DNA of 64,000 nucleotides, taken from contig JAQEDJ010000002.1 of the NCBI GenBank assembly GCA_027669525.1, positions 56,335-120,334 on the forward strand, in the 5' to 3' direction. A program made the position numbers and the translations under genes. This document shows, piece by piece, positions 17,969 to 27,264 of the stretch. The notes beneath the pieces are model-generated. The model was not told where the DNA came from. It did not search any database and was given only the letters and a program-made list of their open reading frames with translations. The stretch is from Coriobacteriaceae bacterium AM48-5. Its GTDB lineage: Bacteria; Actinomycetota; Coriobacteriia; Coriobacteriales; Coriobacteriaceae. The stretch's first letter is position 1. Every line of letters begins with the position of its first letter.

Positions 17969-17985
17969 GGTGGCAAACGCCCTGT

Positions 17986-19260
17986 TTATCGGGTGCGGCT
18001 GTGCTCCTGCAGTGCATAGATCGACTTATCCATGTTGAACAGGTAGGCCACGACGCAGACAATAAAGAACGTCGGCAGACTGCTAAAGCCAAAGACCTCG
18101 CAGCCAATAAAGATGGGCGCGAGCAGCGTGTTGGTGGCGCTGCCAAAGACGGCGGCGTATCCCAGCGCGGCGCAGAGCTCGACGGGCATGCCGAGAATTC
18201 CGGCGAGCACGACACCCAGGCTGGTTCCGATGGAGAACAACGGCGTCACCTCACCACCTTGATATCCTGCGGCAAGCGTGGCGATGGTGAGTGTGAATTT
18301 GAGCGCCCAGTCCCAAGGCATGATGGTGACCTTGCCGTCACCGTTGAGCGCCGCCGATATCAGGTTGGTGCCAAGGCCGCAGTATCGCCCCTGCCACAGC
18401 ACGAACAGAATCGCCGACAGCGCAAGGCCCATAACGGCAATGCGTATGTAAGGGCTGGGGAGCAGCCGCGCCGCAAGGGTCTTGGCGTGGGCAAGGCACC
18501 AGGCAAAAGCGCCACCCACCATGCCAAACGCGATGCCCAGCAGCGCCAGCCGTCCAAGACCGGGGAGGTCGAGCGCATACGAGGCGGTAACGGCGACCTC
18601 GAACTTCTCGAGCCCCAGGGCGCCCGAGGTCATGCTTGCGGCAAGTGAAGCCGTAAGCGCGGGAAACAGCGCGCGGTATTCCATGCGTCCGGCGACCAGC
18701 ACCTCGACCGCAAAGACCGTGGCGGCGAGGGGCGTTCGGAAGAGTCCGGCAAAGCCGGCGGCCATGCCGATAAGCAAAAACGTGTTGCCGGGTTCTCGGA
18801 AAGGTAGACGTCGGCCGATCCAATGCGAGACGGTTGCGCCGATCTGCACGGCTACGCCTTCGCGTCCCGCGCTGCCGCCAAAGAGATGCGTGGCCCACGT
18901 GCTCAGCATAATGAGCGGCACCAGACGCGGGGAGATGGCGTCCTCGCGTCCGTGACCTACGTCGAATACTAAGCTCATGCCCCGATCGGTGCCTTTGCCC
19001 CAGGTGCGGTAGGCAAATACGATGGCCAAGCCCATGAGGGCGAGGAAGGGAAGGAGCAGTACGATATGCTCGTCACGGAAGGCGCCAATTGCCAGGAGCA
19101 CACGACCAAAAAGGGCACAGATGGCGCCAACGATAACGCCGATAGGGATTCCGACGGCGCCCATGAGCACGAGACCGCTATAGGTGTTGACCAGGCGTTT
19201 GATTCTGCTCGAAGCGCTGCTTTCTGACATTTTGCTTTCCGACATTTTGCTTTCCGACAC
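17986..19260 (-). CDS. ClC-family chloride channel/antiporter
   Basis: A 424-residue polytopic membrane protein of the voltage-gated ClC family. The selectivity motif GSAGREGVAVQ with the gating Glu is present, with many hydrophobic helices including LIGMAAGFAGLFRTPLAATVFAVEV and GYQGGEVTPLFSIGTSLG (second signature). No cytoplasmic CBS domains. It moves Cl- or F-, probably for acid or ion homeostasis. The N-terminus contains three 15-base tandem repeats encoding (V/M)SESK with in-frame starts at 19260 (GTG), 19245 and 19230 (ATG), so the true start is ambiguous. The gap 19261-19430 holds AT-rich sequence and no gene. Confidence 0.88.
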   Translation of the reverse strand: MSESKMSESKMSESSASSRIKRLVNTYSGLVLMGAVGIPIGVIVGAICALFGRVLLAIGAFRDEHIVLLLPFLALMGLAIVFAYRTWGKGTDRGMSLVFDVGHGREDAISPRLVPLIMLSTWATHLFGGSAGREGVAVQIGATVSHWIGRRLPFREPGNTFLLIGMAAGFAGLFRTPLAATVFAVEVLVAGRMEYRALFPALTASLAASMTSGALGLEKFEVAVTASYALDLPGLGRLALLGIAFGMVGGAFAWCLAHAKTLAARLLPSPYIRIAVMGLALSAILFVLWQGRYCGLGTNLISAALNGDGKVTIMPWDWALKFTLTIATLAAGYQGGEVTPLFSIGTSLGVVLAGILGMPVELCAALGYAAVFGSATNTLLAPIFIGCEVFGFSSLPTFFIVCVVAYLFNMDKSIYALQEHSRTR

Positions 19261-19430
19261 TTGCTCTCTTGATAGAAAAAGAGCTGGAGTTGCGCATCGT
19301 TGAGAGGCTTTCCAGCTTTAGCAAAACAAACTTATAAGATGCGACGGGCCGCGTCAAGATAATTACCGGACGGCCTAGGAGGCGGCTGGTTGGCTGGCTT
19401 AAAACCTAGCGCGTGAAATGACGCCCCACG

Positions 19431-20068
19431 CTATTCAGCGCGCTTGATAGGATGACGAACCACGGTCTTAAGTTTCTCCGGTGCGCATTTGCGTGGATCG
19501 GAGAGATAGATTTCGTGATGTAAACGGGTGTCTGAGAAGTCGGGAACATAGCCCAGCTCGGTCGTGTATTCATGCATAGCGTCTACGGTCGCCGGTTCGT
19601 TGTCGTAGGGCCCGGTGTGCACGCATTGAACGCAGAGACCCTCGTCAACTTTAAGCAGTTCGACGGCGGAAAAGTCCAGTTTCTTTTTGGTCGTGGCTTC
19701 CGCGACTGCCCAGTCAAAGTCATCTCGGGTGACGAAATCAGGCAGGCGGATGCACGAGATAAAGTTGAAATTGTCCTTGTGTACATAATCGATGTCGCCG
19801 CTCGGGGACTCTTGCCACCAGAAACCCTCGAGCGGCGGTACCACAAAGTCGAAATAGCCCTCGATACTCCTTGAGCCTTTCTTCGACATCTTGACGGTAT
19901 AGGCGATGCCGTAAAGTAGCGGCAGGGCGTTTTGATACTCGCCACCTCGGTATTTGGGTCGCCCTTTCCGCGAACGGCAACGTAGCTCATAGGCGGGACT
20001 GTTACGATACTCGGCTTGCTTGCAGGTTTGTAGAGCTCCTTGCATTCCTTCTTAAAGTCGAACGCCAT
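19431..20068 (-). CDS. GyrI-like small-molecule-binding protein (frameshift here)
   Basis: A protein of about 212 residues of the GyrI-like/SOUL-type ligand-binding family that in Firmicutes and coriobacteria is a stand-alone protein beginning MAFDFKKECKELY. The N-terminal part (…VTVPPMSYVAVRGKGDPNTE) and the rest (GGEYQNALPLLYGIAYTVKM to the end) are in different frames; one missing G at about 19945 (gaggtggc for gagggtggc) explains this. The ending with HTGPYDNEPATVDAMHEY and HHEIYLSDPRK is typical of the family. Function of the stand-alone form is unknown; some relatives regulate stress or drug responses. ATG 20068 follows AAAGGCGG. Confidence 0.8.
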
Positions 20069-20250
20069 GTTGGCCGCCTTTCTGCGTATTGGCCTGCTTA
20101 GATAGTTGAATCATATCATAGAAACGAACAGCTGTTCGAATTATTTGGCTGACAGATTGAGATGCGTGCGTTGTGTTTGGCGGTCGGCCTGACCCCGTCG
20201 ATGATTTCTCGGCCTCCCCGGCGCCTCATCTATAGCTGCCGTTTCCCCAT

Positions 20251-20290
20251 ATAAAACATGCCAAAATAAACCTGTCCCTTTTTGGTCGGT
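20251..20290. repeat. Hairpin family B, copy 2 (reverse orientation)
   Basis: ataaaacatgccaaaataaa then cctgtccctttttggtcggt is the reverse complement of the family consensus with a few changes. It lies in the divergent gap 20069-20339 between the GyrI-like gene and the ABC exporter, the only copy not at a gene's 3' end. The rest of this gap shows no gene. Confidence 0.75.
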
Positions 20291-20339
20291 GCGAAATGGG
20301 TAATACTAAAGAGTTATCCGACCAGATGGGAATTAATCG

Positions 20340-21041
20340 ATGGCCTATATCGAATTCAAAGACGTCATCAAGGCATACGGCGAGGGCGACGCCCGCATCC
20401 ACGCGCTCGACGGCGCGAGCTTTACGGTCGAGCGCGGCGAGCTCGCCATCATTCTGGGTGCTTCGGGCGCCGGCAAGACCACGGCCCTCAACATTCTGGG
20501 CGGCATGGACACGGCAACTTCTGGCACCGTGACGGTGGACGGGCGTGACGTGAGCTCTGCCAACGAGGCTCAGCTTGTGGAATACCGTCGCGCTGACGTC
20601 GGCTTTGTCTTTCAGTTCTACAATCTGGTCCCTAACCTGACGGCGCTTGAGAACGTCGAACTCGCGGCGCAGATCTGCCCCGATTCGCTCGATGCCGAGC
20701 AAACGCTTCGCCAGGTTGGCCTGGGCGACCGCCTCGCTAACTTTCCGGCGCAGCTTTCGGGCGGCGAGCAGCAGCGCGTATCCATCGCCCGCGCGCTGGC
20801 TAAGAACCCCAAGCTGCTTTTGTGCGACGAGCCTACGGGTGCACTCGACTACAAAACTGGCAAGCAGATCTTGCAGCTGCTACAGGACACTTGCCGCAAG
20901 CAAGGCATTACGGTCATCATCATCACCCACAACTCTGCGCTGGCGCCCATGGCCGATCGCCTGATCCGCTTTAAGAGCGGCCGCGTGGAGAGCGAGACGG
21001 TCCAGCAAAATCCTGTGCCTATCGAGACGATCGAGTGGTAG
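20340..21041 (+). CDS. ABC transporter ATP-binding protein, MacB/LolD type
   Basis: A 233-residue ATPase subunit. Walker [10 protein letters not shown] (about residues 38-46), Q-loop [16 protein letters not shown], signature LSGGEQQR and Walker [13 protein letters not shown] are intact. The [14 protein letters not shown] pattern is typical of MacB/FtsE-like exporters that work mechanically with FtsX-fold permeases. The permease gene follows immediately (gap of 5 bases or an overlapping GTG). Substrate unknown; candidates include antimicrobial peptides or lipids. Confidence 0.92.
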   Translation: MAYIEFKDVIKAYGEGDARIHALDGASFTVERGELAIILGASGAGKTTALNILGGMDTATSGTVTVDGRDVSSANEAQLVEYRRADVGFVFQFYNLVPNLTALENVELAAQICPDSLDAEQTLRQVGLGDRLANFPAQLSGGEQQRVSIARALAKNPKLLLCDEPTGALDYKTGKQILQLLQDTCRKQGITVIIITHNSALAPMADRLIRFKSGRVESETVQQNPVPIETIEW

Positions 21042-21046
21042 CGCCC

Positions 21047-23812
21047 ATGAATCAGGACCGCCAAAACAGTCAACGCCGCGACGCGCAGAACACGGAGCGC
21101 GAGCAGGATTTTACGACCTACCGTACCGCCCAAAGCTCAAACGATATGGTGCCGACGGTTTTTCGCCGTGGCATCTACCGCACGATTCGCGGCAGCCTCA
21201 AACGCTTCTTGTCTATCGTTGTGATCACCGCGCTTGGCGTGAGCGTGATGTGCGGCCTTAAGGCGGGCTGCGAGGACCTGTGTGATTCGGTCGACGCCTA
21301 TTTTGACCAGCAGAATGTCTATGACATCAACGTGCAGTCGACCTATGGTCTGACCGATGACGATCTTGCCGCGATCCAAGAGGTCGATGGCGTCGAGACG
21401 GCCGAGGGCATCTATACCGAGACCGCCTATACCGCCGTGGGTACGACGCGCGAGCGTGTCGTCGTACAGAGCCTCTCCAAAGAGAATATTGACCAACCGG
21501 TGCTAGTACGCGGCGAGCTGCCCGAGACTTCGGGCGAAGTGGCAGTGACCTCACGTTTTTTGAAGGCTTCGGGCAAGAAAATCGGCGATACGGTGAGCTT
21601 TGCCGCCAACGATGCGAGCTCGTCGAACCAAAGCGCCAAGGACCAGTTTGCCGATGGAGACTATACCATCACGGCCGAGGTTCTCGATCCCACCGACGTG
21701 AGCTCCGACTCGACGGTTAACGCCTTTCGTGCTGCTTCGGCTGCGGACTATAAGTTCTATGTGAGCGAGGATGCCGCGATATCTTCTTCCTACTCCGCTG
21801 TCCACGTGGTCGTCGAGGGAGCCAAGAGCCTCAACTCCTATTCGGATGCCTACTCGGCAAAGATCAATGAGGTCAAGGGCAATATCGAGAAGATCCGCGA
21901 GGAGCGTGAGAAGGCGCGCGCCCAGGAGCTGACGGTCGACACACCGGCGAGCTTGGACGCGGCTGAGCGTCAGGCGAATATGGTCTTTGGGATCGAGCAG
22001 GACAACATCAATCGCATGGCCGAGGGCAGCGACGAGCGTGCGCAGGCGCAAGCCGACCTGGACCAGCGCCGCGCCGCCGCCGACCAGCAGTTTGCCGATG
22101 CCCGCGCCGAGCTCTCTGACCTAGGCGAATGCACCTGGTACATCCAGGACCGCGGCAATATCGCAAGCTACTCGAGCGTCGAGAGCGATAGTTCTTCGAT
22201 CGAGGCCATCGCCACGGTGTTCCCGTTCATCTTCTTTATCGTCGCCGTGCTCATCAGCCTCACCACCGCCACGCGCATGGTCGAGGAGGAGCGCACGCTC
22301 ATTGGCCTGTACAAGGCGCTCGGCTATTCGCGCGGGCGTATCCTGTCCAAATACGTGGACTACGCGCTGTGGGCGTGTCTGATTGGCGGCGTGCTGGGCA
22401 ACATCATCGGATTTGTGGGCCTGCCGCTGTTCCTGTTTACGGTGTTCGATGATATGTACTCACTGCCCCAGATGCTGCTTTCGTACGATATCGTGTCCTC
22501 GATTGTCTCGGTGGCGCTGTTTGCCGTGGGCGTGGTGGGCGCTACGATTATCGCCTGCCGCCACGAGATGGCCGAGACGCCGGCTTCGCTCATGCGTCCC
22601 AAGGCGCCGCGCGCCGGCTCACGCATTCTGCTCGAGCGCATCGGCTTTATTTGGCGCCGCATGGGCTTCTTGAACAAGGTGGCAGCACGTAACCTGTTCC
22701 GCTACAAAAAGCGCGCCTTTATGACCATCTTCGGTATCGCCGGCTGCACGGCGCTCGTGATTTGCGGTATGGGAATTCGCGACACGTCGGTGGCGCTTTC
22801 GCCCAAACAGTACGGGCATATCACGCGCTATGACTTGCTGGCGGTCGCCAATCCCGACGATTTTTCGCAGACGTGCGCGGCATTGGATGAGCGCAGCACG
22901 GCCAATGATTCCAACGTGACGGTGACCTCGACCCTGCCGATTATGACCGACAACGTCACCTTTACGTTTGGCGGCAAGAGCGAGACCGTGCAGCTCATCG
23001 TGATTCCCGACGACCGCACGGGTGACTTGGGCGATTACGTGCGCCTGGAGGATGAGTCCAAAGAACCGCTCGCCCTGCGTGACGGAGACGTGTATTTGAG
23101 CAAGAGCTCTCAGCTGGTGCTGGGGATCAAGCCGGGTGACACGGCTCACGTCCAGGATTCGTCGCTCAATGTTGCCAAGGTCAAAGTCAGCGACATCTCG
23201 CTCAACTATCTAGGCAACACGCTTTACATGACGCAGGGCACCTATGAGCGCGCGTTCGGTCGAAGTGCACGCCTTAACGGCGTCTTTGTGCTGCTTAAGG
23301 GTTCGTCGGCCGACCAGATTGCGTTTAGCAACCGTCTTAAGAGCGATGGTTGGATTACGCTGTCGAGTACCGCCGAGCATTGGGAAAACTATGAGGCAAA
23401 CTTTACGATTATCAATTCGGTCGTGGTGCTTGTGACCTTTATGGCGGCGTGCCTGTCGTTTGTGGTGGTATTCACGTTGTCTAACACCAACATCTCGGAG
23501 CGCGAACGCGAGCTGGCGACTATCAAGGTACTGGGCTTCCGTCGTGGTGAGGTACACCACTACGTTAACAAGGAGACGCTGATCCTCACGGCGATTGGCG
23601 CCGCGCTGGGCGTGCCGCTGGGTGGCCTGCTTGCCGAGAGCTTTACGTACATCCTGCAGATGCCGTCGCTGTACTTTGACGTCGAAGTCGAGCCGCTGAG
23701 CTACGCGCTTGCCGTGGTGCTTTCCTTTGGCTTTACGATCATCGTCAACCTCGCCACCAACCGAACGCTCAACAAGATCGACATGGTCGGCGCCCTCAAG
23801 AGCGCCGAGTAA
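21047..23812 (+). CDS. FtsX-like ABC transporter permease
   Basis: A permease of about 921 residues with two FtsX-type membrane modules. One transmembrane helix near residues 45-65 (SIVVITALGVSVMCGL), a large external domain (about 70-385) containing a charged coiled-coil stretch (about 275-350), three helices at about 390-510, then a second copy with helix, external domain and three C-terminal helices ending in NRTLNKIDMVGALKSAE. ATG 21047 is preferred; a GTG at 21035 overlapping the ATPase stop is possible. It functions with the upstream ATPase as a mechanotransmission-type exporter. The coiled coil may contact an envelope partner (inference). Confidence 0.88.
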   Translation: MNQDRQNSQRRDAQNTEREQDFTTYRTAQSSNDMVPTVFRRGIYRTIRGSLKRFLSIVVITALGVSVMCGLKAGCEDLCDSVDAYFDQQNVYDINVQSTYGLTDDDLAAIQEVDGVETAEGIYTETAYTAVGTTRERVVVQSLSKENIDQPVLVRGELPETSGEVAVTSRFLKASGKKIGDTVSFAANDASSSNQSAKDQFADGDYTITAEVLDPTDVSSDSTVNAFRAASAADYKFYVSEDAAISSSYSAVHVVVEGAKSLNSYSDAYSAKINEVKGNIEKIREEREKARAQELTVDTPASLDAAERQANMVFGIEQDNINRMAEGSDERAQAQADLDQRRAAADQQFADARAELSDLGECTWYIQDRGNIASYSSVESDSSSIEAIATVFPFIFFIVAVLISLTTATRMVEEERTLIGLYKALGYSRGRILSKYVDYALWACLIGGVLGNIIGFVGLPLFLFTVFDDMYSLPQMLLSYDIVSSIVSVALFAVGVVGATIIACRHEMAETPASLMRPKAPRAGSRILLERIGFIWRRMGFLNKVAARNLFRYKKRAFMTIFGIAGCTALVICGMGIRDTSVALSPKQYGHITRYDLLAVANPDDFSQTCAALDERSTANDSNVTVTSTLPIMTDNVTFTFGGKSETVQLIVIPDDRTGDLGDYVRLEDESKEPLALRDGDVYLSKSSQLVLGIKPGDTAHVQDSSLNVAKVKVSDISLNYLGNTLYMTQGTYERAFGRSARLNGVFVLLKGSSADQIAFSNRLKSDGWITLSSTAEHWENYEANFTIINSVVVLVTFMAACLSFVVVFTLSNTNISERERELATIKVLGFRRGEVHHYVNKETLILTAIGAALGVPLGGLLAESFTYILQMPSLYFDVEVEPLSYALAVVLSFGFTIIVNLATNRTLNKIDMVGALKSAE

Positions 23813-23856
23813 CCTGCCAAAAAGGGGCAGGTTTATTTTGGCAGGTTTTATCTGGG
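23811..23856. repeat. Hairpin family B, copy 3
   Basis: acctgccaaaa / ttttggcaggt with an aggggcaggttta loop, starting at the stop codon of the permease. Probable terminator. Confidence 0.85.
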
Positions 23857-23927
23857 CGAACGCGGACAACCATTAGGTGGCCCGGCGTTCGCCCCGTTTT
23901 GCTGGGGATGTCTGTCGTTCAGTGCTC

Positions 23928-24248
23928 TTACTGGCCAATCCAGTGTTGCGCATAGCTCTTAATGTCCTCGGTAAAACCGTCAAGGTCGTCAAGGGTGATC
24001 ACGCTGTCGATAAGCAAATTGGCTATCTCGCGGTGCATTGTGCTGCGGCGAATGTCGTTTGCAATTACGCCTGAGGACAGCTTGTCTCTATTGAGGCGCT
24101 CTTCTAGTGTCCAAAATCTACTGGACGCTTCGCTGTCGCCGTTCAGCATCTCAACGTACTGGGCGATGAGCTTTTCCATATAACGTTCTTGCCATTGAGG
24201 AAGCATTTTCTTAAATAGCTTCCAGTCGCTTTCGGCTACGTCGCGCAT
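23928..24248 (-). CDS. Small conserved protein of unknown function
   Basis: A 106-residue charged, helical protein, start ATG 24248 with GGAGG upstream. It begins MRDVAESDWKLFKKMLPQWQERYM and contains WTLEERLNRDK, RRSTMHREI and LIDSVITLDDLDGFTED. This pattern (ESDWKLF...W.ERYM...FW.LE.RI...R.S.M...LL.DGVI...DL..FS) is a recurring small family in Firmicutes and Actinobacteria, sometimes mislabelled multidrug transporter although no membrane helix is present. The function is unknown. It stands alone between a family B hairpin and a long cruciform. Confidence 0.75.
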   Translation of the reverse strand: MRDVAESDWKLFKKMLPQWQERYMEKLIAQYVEMLNGDSEASSRFWTLEERLNRDKLSSGVIANDIRRSTMHREIANLLIDSVITLDDLDGFTEDIKSYAQHWIGQ

Positions 24249-24376
24249 ATGTCCTCCGCTCGTCAAACGGGCTTTCCATTTGCCTTTCATTCTATTTGGT
24301 TTTCGCTCACAGGCGTGGATGAGAGGCTCTCTTTAGCCTTCGAGATTGGGCTTGAATGGGTCGTATGCCACAAAAC

Positions 24377-24515
24377 GGGCCTATCTACTACGTTTAATTG
24401 GATACCCTCAACCATGCCGGGAAAACGAAAAATAAAACCGCAGGTAGAAGGCCTGTCGATTTTCGAAAAAGGCGGTCATGGTTGGCCCCATCGAGTTAAA
24501 CGTAGTAGATGGCCC
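24377..24515. repeat. Long nested inverted repeat
   Basis: Outer arms gggcctatctactacgttta (24377-24396) and taaacgtagtagatggccc (24497-24515) pair with a single bulge; an inner pair caaccatgcc / ggtcatggttg lies inside. No open frame of interest. It occupies, with the family A copy at 24579, most of the 24249-24691 gap. Confidence 0.75.
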
Positions 24516-24578
24516 CTTTTCGTGGCGCGCGGTCAGCTCAATGCTAATCTCCGTGCCGGAACTGACCCAGTTGTTTGT

Positions 24579-24647
24579 AAGTTGCGGTGATATACGGACT
24601 GTTTGGCGCTTTGGAGCTTCAAAACAGTCCCTATCTCACCGCAACTT
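24579..24647. repeat. Hairpin family A, copy 2
   Basis: Arms aagttgcggtgatatacgga (left) and tccctatctcaccgcaactt (right) continuing into actgttt / aaacagt. The outer ten bases match the other copies, while the inner stem differs on both sides in a mostly compensatory way. Confidence 0.75.
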
Positions 24648-24691
24648 AGGAGAAGGGCGGGGGCGGTTGGGTGCTGGTGGGTCGGAGCGTG

Positions 24692-25612
24692 TTAGGCCTG
24701 TTTGCGGTGCTTCCATTGTTTGCGACACCAGCGCATGAGCGCCTTTATGACGGGAATCGTGATGAGGATGATCCATGCAGGATGGGGCTGTCCCAAACAG
24801 AGCCACATGTAGAGGAACCAAGCGATGGCGGCTGCCGGGTAGATGACCTCGATCAGCTTAGACAGGTGGCGCCGATCGATAAAGTCACCAATCGCGTAGT
24901 AGACGGGAACCAGAAAGACGAGGAAAAGCCCCATGCCCCATGTGCCGTAGACAATGCCGAGCACCAGATAGGCGAGAGTAACAAGTGCGGGGAAGGGGAA
25001 TTTGTTCCATGCACGTCCGACCTTGGTGTGGAAATGCTTGCCATGATGGTCGAGCTTGTCGTGTGCTTCCTTCCAGCTGGAAAACGTCTCGCCGTCGATG
25101 GTGACGGTGCCGTCGTCATTGGTGCGTACGCTATGTCCATCGTCCTCAAGCGTATCGATATGCACGCCGTCCGGCCCCACATGCACCTCTTCGCCCTTGC
25201 GCTCGTTGGTCACATGGATGCCGCTCCAACCAACATGGACTTCCTCGCCTTTATTGGGATCAATGACGTGGATACCGCGCGCGAGGGAAATATCGACAAG
25301 TGGCTTATCGCTGCAATCAGCGTGCCCGGCAGAAACCTCAGCCTCGTCAGCCACATCCGCCGTCTCGGTGTCGGCGCTACCGTCCTCCAGGTCGTCGGCA
25401 TCGTTGGCCGCCTCCCCATACAACAGCTCATCCAGCGACACGCCATACAGCGCGGCGAGCGCAATAAGGTTATCGGTATCGGGCGAGGATTCGCTGCGCT
25501 CCCATTTACTGACAGCCTGACGACTTACGCCCAGCTGGGCGGCAAGCGCCTCCTGAGAAAGCCCGGCAGCTTTACGGCGATCGACGAGGTGCTGTGCCAT
25601 CGCAAGATCCAT
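24692..25612 (-). CDS. XRE-type regulator fused to a membrane domain
   Basis: A 306-residue protein. Residues 1-65 are an XRE HTH (LVDRRKAAGLSQEALAAQL, recognition VSRQAVSKWERSE). An acidic linker (70-110) follows, then a beta-repeat stretch with two copies of a (N)xxKGEEVHVG element (GIHVIDPNKGEEVHVGWSGIHV and the next KGEEVHVGPDGVHI), a His-rich segment DHHGKHFHT, and three to four C-terminal transmembrane helices (about 215-300). ATG 25612 has AAAGGAA upstream. Such membrane-tethered XRE proteins are probable envelope-responsive regulators; the His-rich stretch could bind metal (inference). Single gene between repeat-rich gaps. Confidence 0.82.
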   Translation of the reverse strand: MDLAMAQHLVDRRKAAGLSQEALAAQLGVSRQAVSKWERSESSPDTDNLIALAALYGVSLDELLYGEAANDADDLEDGSADTETADVADEAEVSAGHADCSDKPLVDISLARGIHVIDPNKGEEVHVGWSGIHVTNERKGEEVHVGPDGVHIDTLEDDGHSVRTNDDGTVTIDGETFSSWKEAHDKLDHHGKHFHTKVGRAWNKFPFPALVTLAYLVLGIVYGTWGMGLFLVFLVPVYYAIGDFIDRRHLSKLIEVIYPAAAIAWFLYMWLCLGQPHPAWIILITIPVIKALMRWCRKQWKHRKQA

Positions 25613-25795
25613 GGTGGTTCCTTTCGTTTGATGGTCGAATCGAATGAGCCGAGTATGCCGAGAACAGCCGGTAGCGACCACCATTTCTAGTTAGAATCTG
25701 CCCCAACCCTACCGCAACTACCGGTAGCAATCCCTAACGACCAGCCATTTCAGGACAAATGTCAGTGCAAGTAGCAGCCAAGAGCCCCACTCAGT

Positions 25796-25863
25796 AAGTT
25801 GCGGTGGAATAGTTTTTGGATTCAGCCATTTGCGGACTAAGCAGGAACTATTTCACCGCAACT
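25796..25863. repeat. Hairpin family A, copy 3
   Basis: aagttgcggtggaatagttt on the left and gaactatttcaccgcaact on the right. The gccaagagcccc segment just upstream is also found before copy 1 (gccaaagagcccc), so the conserved unit extends beyond the stem. It lies in the 25613-26044 gap between two leftward genes. Confidence 0.8.
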
Positions 25864-25924
25864 GAATTTCAGACCAGGCACCCGCAGCAAGAAGACGAAT
25901 AGCCTCGGCGAGTATGTAAACGCA

Positions 25925-26021
25925 GGGCCCTCCGACCCCGCCCGACGATTTCGATTGGCGACCTTTGACGGAGTCAAGGGAGGAGCCAAATCGAAATACG
26001 TCGGGCGGGGTCGGAGGGCCC
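25925..26021. repeat. Long inverted repeat 3' of pfkA
   Basis: Arms of about 31-37 bases: left gggccctccgaccccgcccg and onward (25925-25959), right ending cgggcggggtcggagggccc (26002-26021), extending through tttcgatt / aatcgaaa with two single-base bulges. It is 24 bases beyond the pfkA stop. Possibly its terminator, but no T run follows on the minus strand. Confidence 0.85.
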
Positions 26022-26044
26022 GATGGGGTGGATTCCAGCCGAGG

Positions 26045-27124
26045 CTATTCGTCGCCGAAGCTGATGCCCAACGCCTTGGCCTCGCGCACCAGGTCGCTCT
26101 GGGGGTCGACATACTTGAGCTTACCGGCGACCTCCTCGAGCGGCATGTGGCACATCTTGCCGTCACGCAGGGCGATCATGTAGCCAAACTCGCCGCGCAG
26201 GCAGCCAAGCGCGGCCTCGACGCCGCACTGGGTCGCAAAGATGCGATCCTGGGCATCGGGCTGGCCGCCGCGCTGCGTGTGGCCGGGGATGGCGACGCGG
26301 GTCTCGCGACCGGTCTTGGCCTCAATCTCCTTGGCAATGTCGTAGACGATCGACGGGCTCGTGCGCTCGGCGAGCTTCTTCTTGTACTCCTTCTTGGACA
26401 GCGCCGCGTCCTCCTTGGAGATGGCGCCCTCGGCGACGGCCACGATGGTAAAGCGGCTGCCGGTCTCCATGCGATGCTCGATGGTCTTGATGACGTTATC
26501 CATGTCGTAGGGAATCTCGGGAATCAAGATGACATCCGCGCCGCCCGCGACGCCGGCATACAGCGGGATCCAGCCAACCTTGTGGCCCATGATTTCGATG
26601 ACAAACACGCGACCGTGGCTCGAAGCGGTGGTGTGGATGTCGTCGATACACTTGGTGGCGACGTCGATGGCGCTCGTAAAGCCAAACGTCAACTCGGTGC
26701 CCCAGGTGTCGTTGTCGATGGTCTTGGGCAGGGCGATAACGTTGAGGCCCTCTTCGCGCAGGCGGTTGGCGGTCTTGGTGGAGCCGTTGCCGCCCAGCAT
26801 AAACAGGCAGTCGAGCTGCAACTTGTGATAGGTGTGGACCATCGCGGGCACCTTCTCGACGCCGTCGGCCTCGGGAGTATCCAGGCGCTTGAACGGCGTA
26901 CGGCTCGTGCCCAGGATGGTGCCGCCGCGGGTGAGGATACCGCTAAAATCGGCGGGCGTCATGACGCGGAACCTGCTGTAGATAAGGCCCTGGTAGCCGT
27001 CCTCAAAACCGTAGATCTCGATAGGCTCTTCGCTATTGGTCATGAGTGTTTTGACGATGCCGCGCATGGTGGCGTTGAGCGCCTGGCAGTCGCCGCCACT
27101 GGTAAGAAGACCGATCCTGAGCAT
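26045..27124 (-). CDS. pfkA: 6-phosphofructokinase (atypical group)
   Basis: A 359-residue PFK, the committing glycolytic step from fructose-6-phosphate to the 1,6-bisphosphate. Seen: LLTSGGDCQALNATMRG (1-20 region), nucleotide or PPi region GGNGSTKTANRL, catalytic PKTIDND (about 120-126), EIMGHKVGWI, and IPGHTQRGG. The Lys in PKTIDND is the residue found in PPi-dependent and related clades, whereas the Gly in GGNGS is the one found in ATP-dependent enzymes, so the phosphoryl donor cannot be assigned from sequence alone. Monocistronic; the 27125-27264 gap holds its promoter. Confidence 0.9.
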   Translation of the reverse strand: MLRIGLLTSGGDCQALNATMRGIVKTLMTNSEEPIEIYGFEDGYQGLIYSRFRVMTPADFSGILTRGGTILGTSRTPFKRLDTPEADGVEKVPAMVHTYHKLQLDCLFMLGGNGSTKTANRLREEGLNVIALPKTIDNDTWGTELTFGFTSAIDVATKCIDDIHTTASSHGRVFVIEIMGHKVGWIPLYAGVAGGADVILIPEIPYDMDNVIKTIEHRMETGSRFTIVAVAEGAISKEDAALSKKEYKKKLAERTSPSIVYDIAKEIEAKTGRETRVAIPGHTQRGGQPDAQDRIFATQCGVEAALGCLRGEFGYMIALRDGKMCHMPLEEVAGKLKYVDPQSDLVREAKALGISFGDE

Positions 27125-27264
27125 GATGAATCCTTCCGGGCAAGTTATAACATGCGCATAAGTTTACCCCCGCACACTGTTGATACAGGGGTAAAACGTG
27201 TTAGCTCAAGCGTATAGAAATGTAAGCAACGTCAGGCGAGCGTAAGGTCGACGGGCCTGGCTCC

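Noticed and set aside
25955..27217. A 420-residue plus-strand open frame opposite pfkA
   Set aside because: Antisense shadow of a recognised gene; it even reads through the cruciform and the pfkA promoter.
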